Of a DNA stretch of 64,000 bases, positions 8,477 through 17,417 are shown one piece after another. Both the position numbers and the translations under genes were made by a program. How positions within the stretch are numbered: the first letter of the stretch is position 1; the number at the start of each line of letters is the position of its first letter. The notes under the pieces are model-generated. The model was not told where the DNA came from and ran no database searches. It was given only the letters and a program-made list of their open reading frames with translations. The stretch comes from Pseudomonas lactis (lineage in GTDB: Bacteria > Pseudomonadota > Gammaproteobacteria > Pseudomonadales > Pseudomonadaceae): the NCBI RefSeq assembly GCF_001439845.1, contig NZ_JYLO01000021.1, positions 1 through 64,000 on the forward strand, read 5' to 3'.

Positions 8477-10774
8477 ATGATCCGCACGCTGCCCGCTCTT
8501 TTTGCCCTGCTGTTCGCTGCGCCGTTGATGGCGGCGCCCGAGGGGCAACAAACGCTGTTCAACTTCGTCAGGCCTGCCGATGTGGTCAAGGTGGCGACCC
8601 AGGACGCCAGCCTGCCGCAATACAACGCCGAACAAACCCCCGAAGGCGAGGTGCTGCGCCGCATCACCTTCAACCCAGCGGCCGAGCCGAGCCTGGTGCT
8701 CAGCCCGCAGACGGGGACGTGGGATTGGTCGCAATCGAGCGCCATGAGCCTGCGTATCCAGAGCGCGATGAACTGGGCGCTGACCCTTTACGTCAAGGTG
8801 CAGAGCGCCGATGGCAAGACGCTCGTCAGCCGCATCGACCTGCCGGCCGGCCCGGCCCAGACGCTGCTCGTCCCGCTGCAAGCCAACTCCCCCCTGAGCC
8901 AGGGCATGAAGGCCGGCCCGCCGATGCCAATGACCGTGGATGGCCAGCGGGTGTTGCTGGCCGCCAGCGCCGGGGAAGTCGACCGCAGCCAGGTCGTCTC
9001 GGTGACCCTGTCGATGCTCAAGCCCAATGCCGCCCAAAGTATCCTGCTGGAGCGCTTCGGCGTGCAGGACAGCGAGCCGGTATTGAAGGCCGCCTACACT
9101 GAACTGGTGGATGCCTATGGTCAGTCCACCCGTGCACGCTGGCCGGAAAAGGTCAGCAGCGACGAGCAACTCAAGGCATCGGCTGCCAAGGAACAACAGC
9201 AGCTCAAGGCCTGGCTGGCCGAGCGGGACAAGTCCTCGCTGGATCAATACGGCGGCTGGAAAAAGGGCCCGGGCTTCGACGCCAGCGGTTTTTTCCGCAC
9301 CCAGAAGCGCGACGGCCGCTGGTACCTGGTGACGCCGGACGGGCATCCGTTCTACTCCCTGGGGGTGAACACCGTGGCGCCAGACAACAGCCAGACCTAC
9401 GTGGCGGGGCGCGAGTGGATGTTTGCGGCGCTGCCCAAGGCCGGCGAACCCTTTGACAAGTACTACGGCAGCGACGACAGCCGCACCGGCAACGGTGCCG
9501 GCGAAGGTCGCGGCTTTGGCTCGGGGCGTTGGTACGATTTCTATGCTGCCAACCTGCAACGCACTTACGGCGGTGACGCGTTGGACCAGCCACGCTGGGT
9601 GACCCATACCCTTGATCGCCTGCAAGCCTGGGGTTTCAACACCGTGGGCAACTGGAGCGATCCGGACCTGGCCACTGCCGACCGCGTGCCGTACACCTTG
9701 CCGCTGTCGATTGTCGGTGACTATGCCAGTATCAGCACCGGCACCGACTGGTGGGGCGGTATGCCTGATCCGTTTGACCCGCGCTTTGCCATGGCCACCG
9801 AACGCGCCGTGGCCATCGCGGCTCGCGATCACCGCGACGATCCGTGGTTGATCGGTTTCTTTGCCGACAACGAACTGGCCTGGGCCGGTCCTGGCGACGA
9901 CGCAAAATCCCGCTACGCCCTGGCGTACGGCACCCTGCGCATGACCACCGACGTCCCGGCCAAGCGCGCTTTCCTCAAGCAACTGCGCGACAAATACCGC
10001 AATGAAGAAGGCCTTTCCAAAGCCTGGGGCATTCAACTGGCCGGTTGGGAACTGATGGAAGACCCAGGTTTTGAGCCGCCGATGCCTAGCCCTGAGCACC
10101 CGGAAATCGAAGCCGACTTCAAGTATTTCCAGAAGACCTTCGCCGATGCTTACTTCAAAACCATCTCCGACTCGCTGAAGTGGCACGCGCCCAACCAGCT
10201 GTTGCTGGGCGGTCGTTTTGCGGTGAGTACGCCGGAAGCGGTCGCTTCGTGCGCGCAGTATTGCGATGTGCTGAGCTTCAACATGTACACCTTGAAACCC
10301 CAGGACGGTTACGACTTCGCCGCGCTGCGTGCGCTGGACAAACCGGTACTGATCACCGAATTCAACTTTGGCTCTGCCGACCGTGGCCCGTTCTGGGGCG
10401 GCGTGACGCAACTGGCCCGCGAAGAAGACCGTGGCGCGGCTTACACCACCTTCCTCAAGCAGGCCGTGGCCGAGCCGTCGATTGTCGGGGTGCACTGGTT
10501 CCAGTACCTGGACCAGCCGGTCACCGGGCGTCTGCTGGATGGAGAAAACGGCCATTTCGGCCTGGTCGGCATCACCGATGTACCGTTCCAGGGCTTTGTC
10601 GAGACGGTGCGCAAGAGCAACCTGGCCGCGCTCGACCAGTTGGGCCGTGAGGCGCAAAAAGCCAAGGCCGCCCAAGCGATGCGTGAAAGTGAAGCCGGCA
10701 AGCCGGGGCGCGACGGCAAAGGCGCGGGGCAGGGCGCTGGGCATGCTGGTGGGCACGCTGGGAATGGGCATTGA
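8477..10774 (+). CDS. GH50-like (beta-agarase family) exported glycoside hydrolase
   Basis: The start at 8477 gives 766 residues with a signal peptide (MIRTLPALFALLFAAPLMAA). An N-terminal beta-sandwich-like part of about 230 residues is followed by a TIM-barrel. Clan A catalytic glutamates can be proposed: the acid/base in FFADNELAW (about Glu466) and the nucleophile in LITEFNFGSADRG (about Glu628). The C-terminus is a Gly/His-rich tail (GAGHAGGHAGNGH). I recognise the barrel as resembling GH50 agarases, but the natural substrate in a non-marine Pseudomonas is unlikely to be agar. It is probably periplasmic. It follows dinG closely but has its own start region. Confidence 0.75.
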   Translation: MIRTLPALFALLFAAPLMAAPEGQQTLFNFVRPADVVKVATQDASLPQYNAEQTPEGEVLRRITFNPAAEPSLVLSPQTGTWDWSQSSAMSLRIQSAMNWALTLYVKVQSADGKTLVSRIDLPAGPAQTLLVPLQANSPLSQGMKAGPPMPMTVDGQRVLLAASAGEVDRSQVVSVTLSMLKPNAAQSILLERFGVQDSEPVLKAAYTELVDAYGQSTRARWPEKVSSDEQLKASAAKEQQQLKAWLAERDKSSLDQYGGWKKGPGFDASGFFRTQKRDGRWYLVTPDGHPFYSLGVNTVAPDNSQTYVAGREWMFAALPKAGEPFDKYYGSDDSRTGNGAGEGRGFGSGRWYDFYAANLQRTYGGDALDQPRWVTHTLDRLQAWGFNTVGNWSDPDLATADRVPYTLPLSIVGDYASISTGTDWWGGMPDPFDPRFAMATERAVAIAARDHRDDPWLIGFFADNELAWAGPGDDAKSRYALAYGTLRMTTDVPAKRAFLKQLRDKYRNEEGLSKAWGIQLAGWELMEDPGFEPPMPSPEHPEIEADFKYFQKTFADAYFKTISDSLKWHAPNQLLLGGRFAVSTPEAVASCAQYCDVLSFNMYTLKPQDGYDFAALRALDKPVLITEFNFGSADRGPFWGGVTQLAREEDRGAAYTTFLKQAVAEPSIVGVHWFQYLDQPVTGRLLDGENGHFGLVGITDVPFQGFVETVRKSNLAALDQLGREAQKAKAAQAMRESEAGKPGRDGKGAGQGAGHAGGHAGNGH

Positions 10775-10856
10775 TTCACCGTTGACGGGTTCACAAAACC
10801 TACAATGGCTGAAAGAATGGCGGCCACTTTTCATGGTGTTTTCCGAGGGGACTTAG

Positions 10857-12002
10857 GTGCAGATTCAGGGTCATTACGAGCTGCAGTTCGAAGCGGTGCG
10901 CGAAGCCTTCGCCGCCCTGTTCGATGATCCTCAGGAGCGTGGTGCCGGGCTGTGCATCCAGGTTGGCGGGCAAACCGTCGTCGACCTGTGGGCCGGTACT
11001 GCCGACAAGGACGGTGCCGAGGCCTGGCACAGCGATACCATCGTCAACCTGTTCTCCTGCACCAAGACCTTCACGGCAGTGACGGCCCTGCAACTGGTGG
11101 CCGAAGGCAAGCTCAAGCTCGATGCGCCGGTGGCCGATTACTGGCCGGAGTTTGCCGCTGCTGGCAAGGAAACGATCACGCTGCGCCAGTTGCTCTGCCA
11201 CCAGGCCGGGTTGCCGGCCATCCGCGAAATGCTGCCCACCGAAGCCCTGTATGACTGGCAATTGATGGTCGATACCCTGGCGGCCGAGGCCCCGTGGTGG
11301 ACCCCGGGCCAGGGCCATGGCTATGAGGCGATCACCTACGGCTGGCTGGTTGGCGAACTGTTGCGCCGCGCCGATGGGCGCGGGCCGGGGGAGTCGATCG
11401 TGGCGCGGGTGGCACGCCCATTGGGGCTGGACTTCCATGTGGGCTTGGCGGATGAAGAGTTTTATCGCGTCGCCCATATCGCGCGCAGCAAGGGCACTAT
11501 GGGTGATGAAGCCGCGCAACGGTTACTTCAAGTAATGATGCGCGAGCCTGCGGCGATGACTACCCGTGCATTTGCCAACCCACCGTCTATTTTGACCAGC
11601 ACTAATAAGCCCGAATGGCGACGCATGCAGCAGCCTGCGGCGAATGGCCACGGTAATGCGCGCAGCCTGGCCGGGTTTTATAGTGGTTTGTTGGACGGTA
11701 GTTTGCTGGAAAGCGACATGCTCGAACAATTGACCCGCGAGCACAGTATCGGGCTGGATAAAACCTTATTGACCCAAACCCGCTTCGGCCTGGGCTGCAT
11801 GTTGGATCAACCGCAGTTGCCCAATGCCACGTTCGGCCTTGGGCCCCGTGCATTCGGGCATCCCGGGGCAGGAGGCTCAGTCGGGTTTGCCGACCCTGAA
11901 CATGATGTAGCCTTCGGTTTTGTGACTAATACCCTAGGGCCTTACGTACTTATGGACCCGCGTGCCCAGAAGTTGGTCGGAATATTGGCCGGTTGTCTAT
12001 AA
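10857..12002 (+). CDS. Serine beta-lactamase-fold esterase (family VIII)
   Basis: This 381-residue protein begins with GTG. The class C beta-lactamase-like catalytic set is visible: Ser67 and Lys70 in FSCTK, Tyr161 in ITYGW, and a late GHPGAGGSVGFAD segment in place of the KTG box. This is the pattern of family VIII esterases such as EstB rather than true beta-lactamases. No signal peptide is seen, so it is cytoplasmic, hydrolysing short-chain esters. A P. aeruginosa homologue holds the same place before the ompA-pdxH pair. The substrate is unknown. Confidence 0.85.
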   Translation: MQIQGHYELQFEAVREAFAALFDDPQERGAGLCIQVGGQTVVDLWAGTADKDGAEAWHSDTIVNLFSCTKTFTAVTALQLVAEGKLKLDAPVADYWPEFAAAGKETITLRQLLCHQAGLPAIREMLPTEALYDWQLMVDTLAAEAPWWTPGQGHGYEAITYGWLVGELLRRADGRGPGESIVARVARPLGLDFHVGLADEEFYRVAHIARSKGTMGDEAAQRLLQVMMREPAAMTTRAFANPPSILTSTNKPEWRRMQQPAANGHGNARSLAGFYSGLLDGSLLESDMLEQLTREHSIGLDKTLLTQTRFGLGCMLDQPQLPNATFGLGPRAFGHPGAGGSVGFADPEHDVAFGFVTNTLGPYVLMDPRAQKLVGILAGCL

Positions 12003-12101
12003 ACCCCTTGCTGTTTCACAATTTTTTGTTACAAAGGCAAGTATAAAAAAGATGCTGAACGACATGTTGTAACTTGAATGTTCTTTTAGCGTCTGTTTAA
12101 C

Positions 12102-12128
12102 GGGTCCCGCGACCCCCTGTTTTTTCTC
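12102..12128 (+). terminator. Rho-independent terminator after the esterase
   Basis: A short GGGTC/GACCC hairpin is followed by CCTGTTTTTTCT. It lies 100 bases after the esterase stop and 17 bases before the OmpA gene, so it could also act as an attenuator of the latter. Confidence 0.5.
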
Positions 12129-12144
12129 ATTTTGTGGATATCTC

Positions 12145-13290
12145 ATGTTATCGAACAAGTCTTTGGCACTGGCGCTGTGCCTCACTATTACGGGTTGTGC
12201 ACAAACTCCACAAAATGATGCCGAAGGTGGGCATTGGTGGTCATTTGGATCTGACAAAGCGGCAACCAAGGATCCAGTGGCTCAGATCGACGCCAAGCCG
12301 GATGCCAAGCCCGACGCCAAGCCGACCGCGGGTGCCAAGCCTGTTGAACCTGTCGCCGCTGCAGCAGCGCCTGCCAAGGCTGACACCGGTTACAGCTGGT
12401 GGCCGTTTTCCACCAAGAGTGCCGAAGAAAAAGCTGCCGACGCCAAGGCTGACTTGAAGGCCGACCTGAAGGCCGCAACCCCGGCCTCGGACGCGGCGCC
12501 AGTCGTCGCCAAGACCGACAGCGAGCCGCGTTGGTGGTGGCCGTTCGAAAGCAAGCCAAAGCCGTTGGCCAAGGTCGACGTGACCAACGTACAAATGCCT
12601 GACCCGAAGATCACCCAAGCCTGGCTGGACGAATACGAACCACGCCTGCGTGCGGCCATCAAGGACAGCAACCTGCAACTTGAGCGCCGTGACAACACCC
12701 TGGTGGTGATTGCCCCGGTAGACGGTTCCTACAACCCCAAGCGCCCGGCCATGTTGCTGCCGGTGACCCTGGGCCCGTTCACGCGGGTGGCCAAGGCCGT
12801 TGAAGCTGACCCGAAAACCGCCGTACTGGTGCTGGGCCACGTTGATGCCACTGGCAGCGCTCCCGCCAGCCAGGCGTTGAGCAAGGAACGTGCGCAGTCC
12901 ATTGCCTCGATTTTCAGCCTGAGTGGTCTGAAACAGGATCGCTTGATGCTGCGTGGCATGGGCGACCTTATGCCGCGTGCCGCCAACGACAGCAATCAGG
13001 GGCGTGCGCTGAACCGTCGCATGGAAATCATGTTCACTCAGCGTACAACGATGTTGGCACTGCTGAGCAAGTACAACTCGGGCAAAACTCCGCCCGTAGC
13101 TGAAATGGTCGCGGTGCAGAATGTGCCTGCGCCAGCACCGGCGGCAAAAGCGCCTGCCAAAAAGGCCACGGCCAAGAAAGCGGCCGCCAAGCCAGCGGCT
13201 AAAAAGGCTGCGGCCAAGCCGGCTGCCAAGAAGCCGGCTACTGCAAAAGCCAAGGCGGCACCCGCTTCGAACGACCAGGCGAAAAACTGA
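12145..13290 (+). CDS. OmpA-family lipoprotein with WW repeats and a histone-like Lys/Ala tail
   Basis: The product has 381 residues. The lipoprotein signal ends ALCLTITGC (Cys14). Residues 28-140 hold three spaced Trp-rich units (GGHWWSFGSDK, GYSWWPFSTKS, PRWWWPFESKP) in Ala/Lys/Asp-rich linkers. The OmpA-like peptidoglycan-binding domain follows, with VLVLGHVDATGS, LSKERAQSIASIF and NRRMEIMF. The last 60 residues are a KKAAAKPA-type repeat like that of AlgP or histone H1. The OmpA core predicts an outer-membrane lipoprotein tethered to the cell wall; the basic tail is unusual there. In P. aeruginosa an OmpA-type gene likewise precedes pdxH. Confidence 0.88.
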   Translation: MLSNKSLALALCLTITGCAQTPQNDAEGGHWWSFGSDKAATKDPVAQIDAKPDAKPDAKPTAGAKPVEPVAAAAAPAKADTGYSWWPFSTKSAEEKAADAKADLKADLKAATPASDAAPVVAKTDSEPRWWWPFESKPKPLAKVDVTNVQMPDPKITQAWLDEYEPRLRAAIKDSNLQLERRDNTLVVIAPVDGSYNPKRPAMLLPVTLGPFTRVAKAVEADPKTAVLVLGHVDATGSAPASQALSKERAQSIASIFSLSGLKQDRLMLRGMGDLMPRAANDSNQGRALNRRMEIMFTQRTTMLALLSKYNSGKTPPVAEMVAVQNVPAPAPAAKAPAKKATAKKAAAKPAAKKAAAKPAAKKPATAKAKAAPASNDQAKN

Positions 13291-13317
13291 GCTGTTGAAC
13301 CACAAGGATAAAGCCGC

Positions 13318-13965
13318 ATGACCCAGGCACTGGCCGATATGCGCCGTGACTACACACGGGACGGTTTGAGCGAGGCCCAGGCCCCGGACGAGCCGTTTGC
13401 GTTGTTCCACCAATGGTTTGGCGATGCGGTTAAAACCGAACAGCCGCCAGTGGAGGCCAATGCCATGACGTTGGCGACGGTCGACCATGACGGTCGCCCG
13501 CACTGCCGCATCCTGCTGCTCAAGGGTCTGGATGCACGGGGCTTTACCTTCTTCACCAACTATCAGAGCGCCAAGGGTGAACAACTCGCGGCGCGGCCGT
13601 TCGCGGCCATGACCTTCTTCTGGCCAACTCTGGAGCGCCAGGTACGCATTGAAGGGCGCGTGGTCAAGGTCACGCCTGCAGAGTCGGATGCTTATTACCA
13701 GGTGCGCCCGTTGGGCAGCCGCCTGGGCGCTTGGGCTTCTCCGCAGAGCAAGGTCATCCGTGATCGCGAAGAGCTGCAGGCGCTGCTCAAGGCCACTGAA
13801 GAGCGTTTCAGCGATACCCAGCCCGATTGCCCCGAGCATTGGGGAGGGTACCGTTTACTGCCCGAGCGCATCGAGTTCTGGCAAGGCCGCGCCAGCCGCC
13901 TGCATGATCGCCTCAACTATCGTTTGCAAGACGGCCAATGGTCCCGCGAGCGTCTGGCGCCCTGA
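13318..13965 (+). CDS. pdxH: Pyridoxine/pyridoxamine 5'-phosphate oxidase
   Basis: The enzyme oxidises PNP or PMP to pyridoxal 5'-phosphate using FMN. The 215-residue length is normal. Motifs include RILLLKGLDARGFTFFTNYQSAKGEQL (FMN and substrate region), RQVRIEGRVVKV, and the C-terminal WGGYRLLPERIEFWQGRASRLHDR that recycles the substrate site. AAGGATAAAGCC precedes the ATG. It lies 27 bases after the OmpA gene and is probably co-transcribed with it. Confidence 0.97.
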   Translation: MTQALADMRRDYTRDGLSEAQAPDEPFALFHQWFGDAVKTEQPPVEANAMTLATVDHDGRPHCRILLLKGLDARGFTFFTNYQSAKGEQLAARPFAAMTFFWPTLERQVRIEGRVVKVTPAESDAYYQVRPLGSRLGAWASPQSKVIRDREELQALLKATEERFSDTQPDCPEHWGGYRLLPERIEFWQGRASRLHDRLNYRLQDGQWSRERLAP

Positions 13966-14230
13966 GCGTCACCTTTCGTCATCCCACCTGAATCAACACC
14001 GTTGCGTCGAAGTCTTTGTTCAAGAGACTTCGAGCGCTTTCGGCTGTGCGGCTACACTGATCGAGCCGGTTATGGCATCGTTCTGTACCCTGGCTTGGTT
14101 ACCGTTCGTCGAGTTCTCTGGTGCTGGCAGTCTGTACTCAGGCTGAATGAAAGCAAGTTTCTGCCTGGCGCGCCGTGACACGCGCCAAGCCACAGCGTTT
14201 AATGAATACCTGTCCTTTGGAGTTGATGCT

Positions 14231-14695
14231 ATGCGTAAGTCCGTTTTACTAGTTGCCTGCTTTACCACCCTGTCGTTGCTGTTGGGTGGCTGCGCCTCGA
14301 GTCTGACCGGCGACTCGTACTCTCGTGATGAGGCGCGTCGTGTACAGACCGTTCGCATGGGCACCATCGAATCCCTGCGTCCAGTGAAAATCGAAGGCAC
14401 CAAAACCCCAATCGGCGGCGCTGCGGGCGCGGTCATCGGCGGCGTTGGCGGTAGCGCCATCGGTGGCGGCCGTGGCAGCATCGTCACTGCTGTGATCGGC
14501 GCAGTTGCGGGCGGCCTGCTGGGCTCGGCCACTGAAGAAGGCCTGACCCGCACCCAGGGCGTGGAAATCACCGTGCGCGAAGACGACGGCAGCATGCGCG
14601 CCTACGTACAAGCCGTGCAGGAAAATGAAATCTTCCGCATTGGCGACCGCGTACGCATCATGACCGTCGACGGTACCAGCCGCGTGACTCGCTAA
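14231..14695 (+). CDS. Glycine-zipper 2TM outer-membrane lipoprotein (SlyB/PcP type)
   Basis: The start at 14231 is set by TGGAG and by the lipobox (LSLLLGGC, Cys19), giving 154 residues. A glycine-zipper region follows (GGAAGAVIGGVGGSAIGGG and AVIGAVAGGLLGSATEEG), able to form a hairpin of two membrane-embedded helices. The C-terminus is a small domain ending VRIMTVDGTSRVTR. SlyB-like lipoproteins stabilise the outer membrane and are often induced by PhoPQ. The gene has its own terminator. Confidence 0.88.
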   Translation: MRKSVLLVACFTTLSLLLGGCASSLTGDSYSRDEARRVQTVRMGTIESLRPVKIEGTKTPIGGAAGAVIGGVGGSAIGGGRGSIVTAVIGAVAGGLLGSATEEGLTRTQGVEITVREDDGSMRAYVQAVQENEIFRIGDRVRIMTVDGTSRVTR

Positions 14696-14714
14696 GCCTT
14701 AAACTACAGGCGAA

Positions 14715-14753
14715 GAAAAACCCCCAACCGGGTGACCGGTTGGGGGTTTTTTT
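14715..14753. terminator. Strong bidirectional terminator
   Basis: CCCCCAACCG and CGGTTGGGGG form a 10-bp stem closing a 6-base loop (14721-14746), with A-rich 5' and T7 3' flanks. It ends the glycine-zipper gene and can also stop reverse transcripts. Confidence 0.92.
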
Positions 14754-14853
14754 GTAGGAGCGAGCTTGCTCGCGAAAAACGTTAACGATAACGATAACGC
14801 GTGCTCAATGAACGCGGCGCCTGTAAGTTTTTCGCGAGCAAGCTCGCTCCTAC
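14754..14853. repeat. REP inverted pair
   Basis: GTAGGAGCGAGCTTGCTCGC and its complement flank about 50 bases containing a small AACGATAACGATAACG triplicate. It lies between the terminator and the convergent nhaA stop. Confidence 0.85.
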
Positions 14854-14858
14854 TTCAA

Positions 14859-16043
14859 TCATGCAACGATCGCTTTCTTGCGGCTTGCCATCGCCGTTAC
14901 CGCATACCCGATAAAGGCTGCCAGGATCGACCCGGTCAGAATCCCCATGCGGTCTTCACCGGCAAACTCACTGGCGCCTGGCACAAATGCCAGGGAGCCG
15001 ACAAACAGGCTCATGGTGAAGCCGATCCCGCACAGGATCGCCACGCCCATTACCTGGCCCCAATTGGCGCCGCTGGGCAGTGAGGCGATGCCGGTCTTGA
15101 TCGCCAGCCAGGTGAGGCCGAACACACCGACGGTCTTGCCGATCAACAGGCCGGCGGCGATGCCCATGGGCACGGAGTGGGTGAAGCTTTCCAGGCTGAC
15201 GCCCGTCAGAGAGACCCCGGCGTTGGCGAACGCGAACAGCGGCAGGATGGCGTAGGCCACCCATGGGTGCAGGGCGTGTTCCAGGCTCAGCAGCGGCGAG
15301 GTTTCGGCATTCTTGGTGCGCAGTGGAATGCAGAACGCCAGGGTTACACCCGCCAACGTCGCATGTACACCGCTCTTGAGCACGCACACCCACAGGATCA
15401 GGCCGATGATCATATACGGCCCCAGCTTGATCACGCCCAGGCGGTTCATCGCAATCAGCGCAATCAAGCACGCCCCCGCGCCCGCCAGGGATGCGGTGGA
15501 CAGGTCTGCGGAATAGAACAGGGCAATGACGATGATGGCCCCAAGGTCATCAATGATTGCCAGGGTCATCAGGAACAGCTTCAGCGACACCGGTACGCGC
15601 TTGCCCAGCAGGGCTAAAACGCCCAGCGCAAAGGCAATGTCGGTGGCCATAGGGATCGCCCAGCCAGCCAGGGCGGCGGGGTTGTCCTTGTTCAGCGCCC
15701 AGTAGATCAGCGCCGGCACCACCATGCCGCCGATGGCCGCTGCGCCAGGCAGCACCACTTGGGAAGGCTTGGACAGGTGGCCATCCAAAAGCTCGCGCTT
15801 GACCTCCAGGCCGATCAGCAGGAAGAACAGGGCCATCAAGCCATCGTTGATCCAAAGCAGCGCCGGCTTGGCGATTTTCAGCGCGCCAACCTGTGCAACC
15901 ACTGGCGTGTCGAGAAAGGCGTTGTACAGGTGCGACAACGGTGAGTTGTTGATAATCAGCGCCAAGGCGGCAGCGGCGATCAACAACAGGCCACTGGCGG
16001 CTTCCAGCTGGAAGAAACGGGTGAAAGTGCTACGCAGAGGCAA
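14859..16043 (-). CDS. nhaA: Na+/H+ antiporter NhaA
   Basis: This electrogenic antiporter exports sodium in exchange for protons across the inner membrane. Its 394 residues carry about 11-12 helices. The ion-binding aspartate pair is in LAIIDDLGAIIVIA, and the pH-sensor/core helices include ALPLFAFANAGVSL. The N-terminal NSPLSHLYNAF motif matches the family. It is transcribed alone, divergent from the PLP-enzyme gene. Confidence 0.97.
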   Translation of the reverse strand: MPLRSTFTRFFQLEAASGLLLIAAAALALIINNSPLSHLYNAFLDTPVVAQVGALKIAKPALLWINDGLMALFFLLIGLEVKRELLDGHLSKPSQVVLPGAAAIGGMVVPALIYWALNKDNPAALAGWAIPMATDIAFALGVLALLGKRVPVSLKLFLMTLAIIDDLGAIIVIALFYSADLSTASLAGAGACLIALIAMNRLGVIKLGPYMIIGLILWVCVLKSGVHATLAGVTLAFCIPLRTKNAETSPLLSLEHALHPWVAYAILPLFAFANAGVSLTGVSLESFTHSVPMGIAAGLLIGKTVGVFGLTWLAIKTGIASLPSGANWGQVMGVAILCGIGFTMSLFVGSLAFVPGASEFAGEDRMGILTGSILAAFIGYAVTAMASRKKAIVA

Positions 16044-16259
16044 GGGATGCTCTCCAATCCAGGTTCAATAGGTGGGTACCCTAACCCGTACCGTTAGTTG
16101 TTAAAACAAAAGTTATATTCTTATTTGTTATAAGAGATGGCCCGGGACATCGGTGAGCCAAAGACTAGCAATTGTGTGTCCAATTGCGTCGTCACTGTAT
16201 CTGTGTGGAGTGTAGGAAACATCTTAAGATCACCGCTGAAAACCTTTAGAGAAGCCACC

Positions 16260-17354
16260 ATGAGCGACCACCGTACCTGGGCCCGCGAAGCCATTCGCAT
16301 CATTGAAGCGGACTTCCAGCGCAGCGCCGATACCCACCTGATCCCGCTGCCATTACCGGGTTTGCCAGGCATCGAGTTGTACTTCAAGGATGAGTCCAGC
16401 CACCCCACTGGCAGCTTGAAACACCGGTTGGCGCGCTCGCTGTTTCTGTATGCGCTGTGCAACGGCTGGCTCAAGCCGGGCGCCCCCGTTATCGAAGCGT
16501 CCAGCGGCTCCACGGCGATCTCGGAAGCCTACTTCGCGCGCTTGCTTGGCTTGCCGTTTATTGCCGTCATGCCCGCAACTACATCTCAAGAGAAGATCGC
16601 CCAAATTGCCTTCTACGGGGGCAAAAGCCATCTGGTCCAGGACCCGACGCAGATCTACGCCGAGTCCGAACGCCTGGCCCAGGAAAGCGGTGGTCACTTC
16701 ATGGACCAGTTCACCTACGCCGAACGTGCCACCGACTGGCGGGCGAACAACAATATTGCCGAGTCGATCTTCCAGCAGATGCGTTTTGAACAGCACCCGG
16801 AGCCGAGTTGGCTGATTTCCAGCCCTGGCACCGGCGGCACCACCGCGACCCTGGGTCGCTATGTGCGTTATCGCCAGCATTGCACGCGAGTGTTGTGTGC
16901 CGATGCCGAACGCTCGGTGTTCTTCGATTTCTACCAAAGCGGTGACGCGAGCCTGCGCCTGGACTGTGGCTCGCGGATTGAAGGGATTGGTCGGCCTCGG
17001 GTGGAGGCATCGTTTCTGCCGGCGGTGATTGATGCCATGGTCAAGGTGCCAGATGCATTATCCCTGGCGGCCATGCATTACCTGGCGCAGCGTTTGGGGC
17101 GACGGGTTGGCGGTTCCAGCGGGACCAATCTGATCGGTGCCCTGATGGCGGCGCAACAGATGAAAGCGTCGGGGGCGTCGGGGTCGATTGTCGCGATCTT
17201 GTGCGATGGCGGAGAGCGTTATGCCACGACCTATTATGATCAAGCGTGGCTGGCGGGGCAGGGCTATGAGCTGGAGGGTTTGATCACGGCTGTAGCAGCA
17301 AGTGTCGAACGTGGTGAAGCGCTACCCGATAGCATCCTGCGCGCCAATATCTGA
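16260..17354 (+). CDS. PLP-dependent cysteine synthase-family enzyme
   Basis: The start at 16260 (MSDHRTW) gives 364 residues. This fold-type II PLP enzyme has the Schiff-base lysine at about Lys54 (SSHPTGSLKHRL), a substrate loop ASSGSTAIS and a phosphate-binding SSPGTGGTTATLGR. The motifs fit the cysteine synthase/cystathionine beta-synthase superfamily. However, the 364-residue length and the extra C-terminal part differ from CysK/CysM, so a cysteine desulfhydrase-like or other lyase activity is equally possible. It stands alone between nhaA and an AraC gene. Confidence 0.85.
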   Translation: MSDHRTWAREAIRIIEADFQRSADTHLIPLPLPGLPGIELYFKDESSHPTGSLKHRLARSLFLYALCNGWLKPGAPVIEASSGSTAISEAYFARLLGLPFIAVMPATTSQEKIAQIAFYGGKSHLVQDPTQIYAESERLAQESGGHFMDQFTYAERATDWRANNNIAESIFQQMRFEQHPEPSWLISSPGTGGTTATLGRYVRYRQHCTRVLCADAERSVFFDFYQSGDASLRLDCGSRIEGIGRPRVEASFLPAVIDAMVKVPDALSLAAMHYLAQRLGRRVGGSSGTNLIGALMAAQQMKASGASGSIVAILCDGGERYATTYYDQAWLAGQGYELEGLITAVAASVERGEALPDSILRANI

Positions 17355-17368
17355 CACCCTGCGAAACA

Positions 17369-17395
17369 GTGTGGGAGCTGGCTTGCCCGCGAACA
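17369..17395. repeat. Single REP unit
   Basis: GTGTGGGAGCTGGCTTGCCC is a lone REP half-element between the convergent PLP-enzyme and AraC genes. Confidence 0.7.
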
Positions 17396-17417
17396 GGCCC
17401 TCCCAGTCGATACACCT

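Noticed and set aside
8447..10834. Long minus-strand open frame of 795 codons
   Set aside because: It is the complement of the GH50-like gene, whose signal peptide and catalytic motifs identify the true strand.
10857..12002. Class C beta-lactamase (resistance gene)
   Set aside because: The SxxK and Tyr motifs are shared with family VIII esterases, there is no signal peptide and no KTG box, so an esterase is the better call.
12241..13839. Minus-strand open frame of 532 codons
   Set aside because: It covers the OmpA gene and most of pdxH in antisense; both sense products have clear families.
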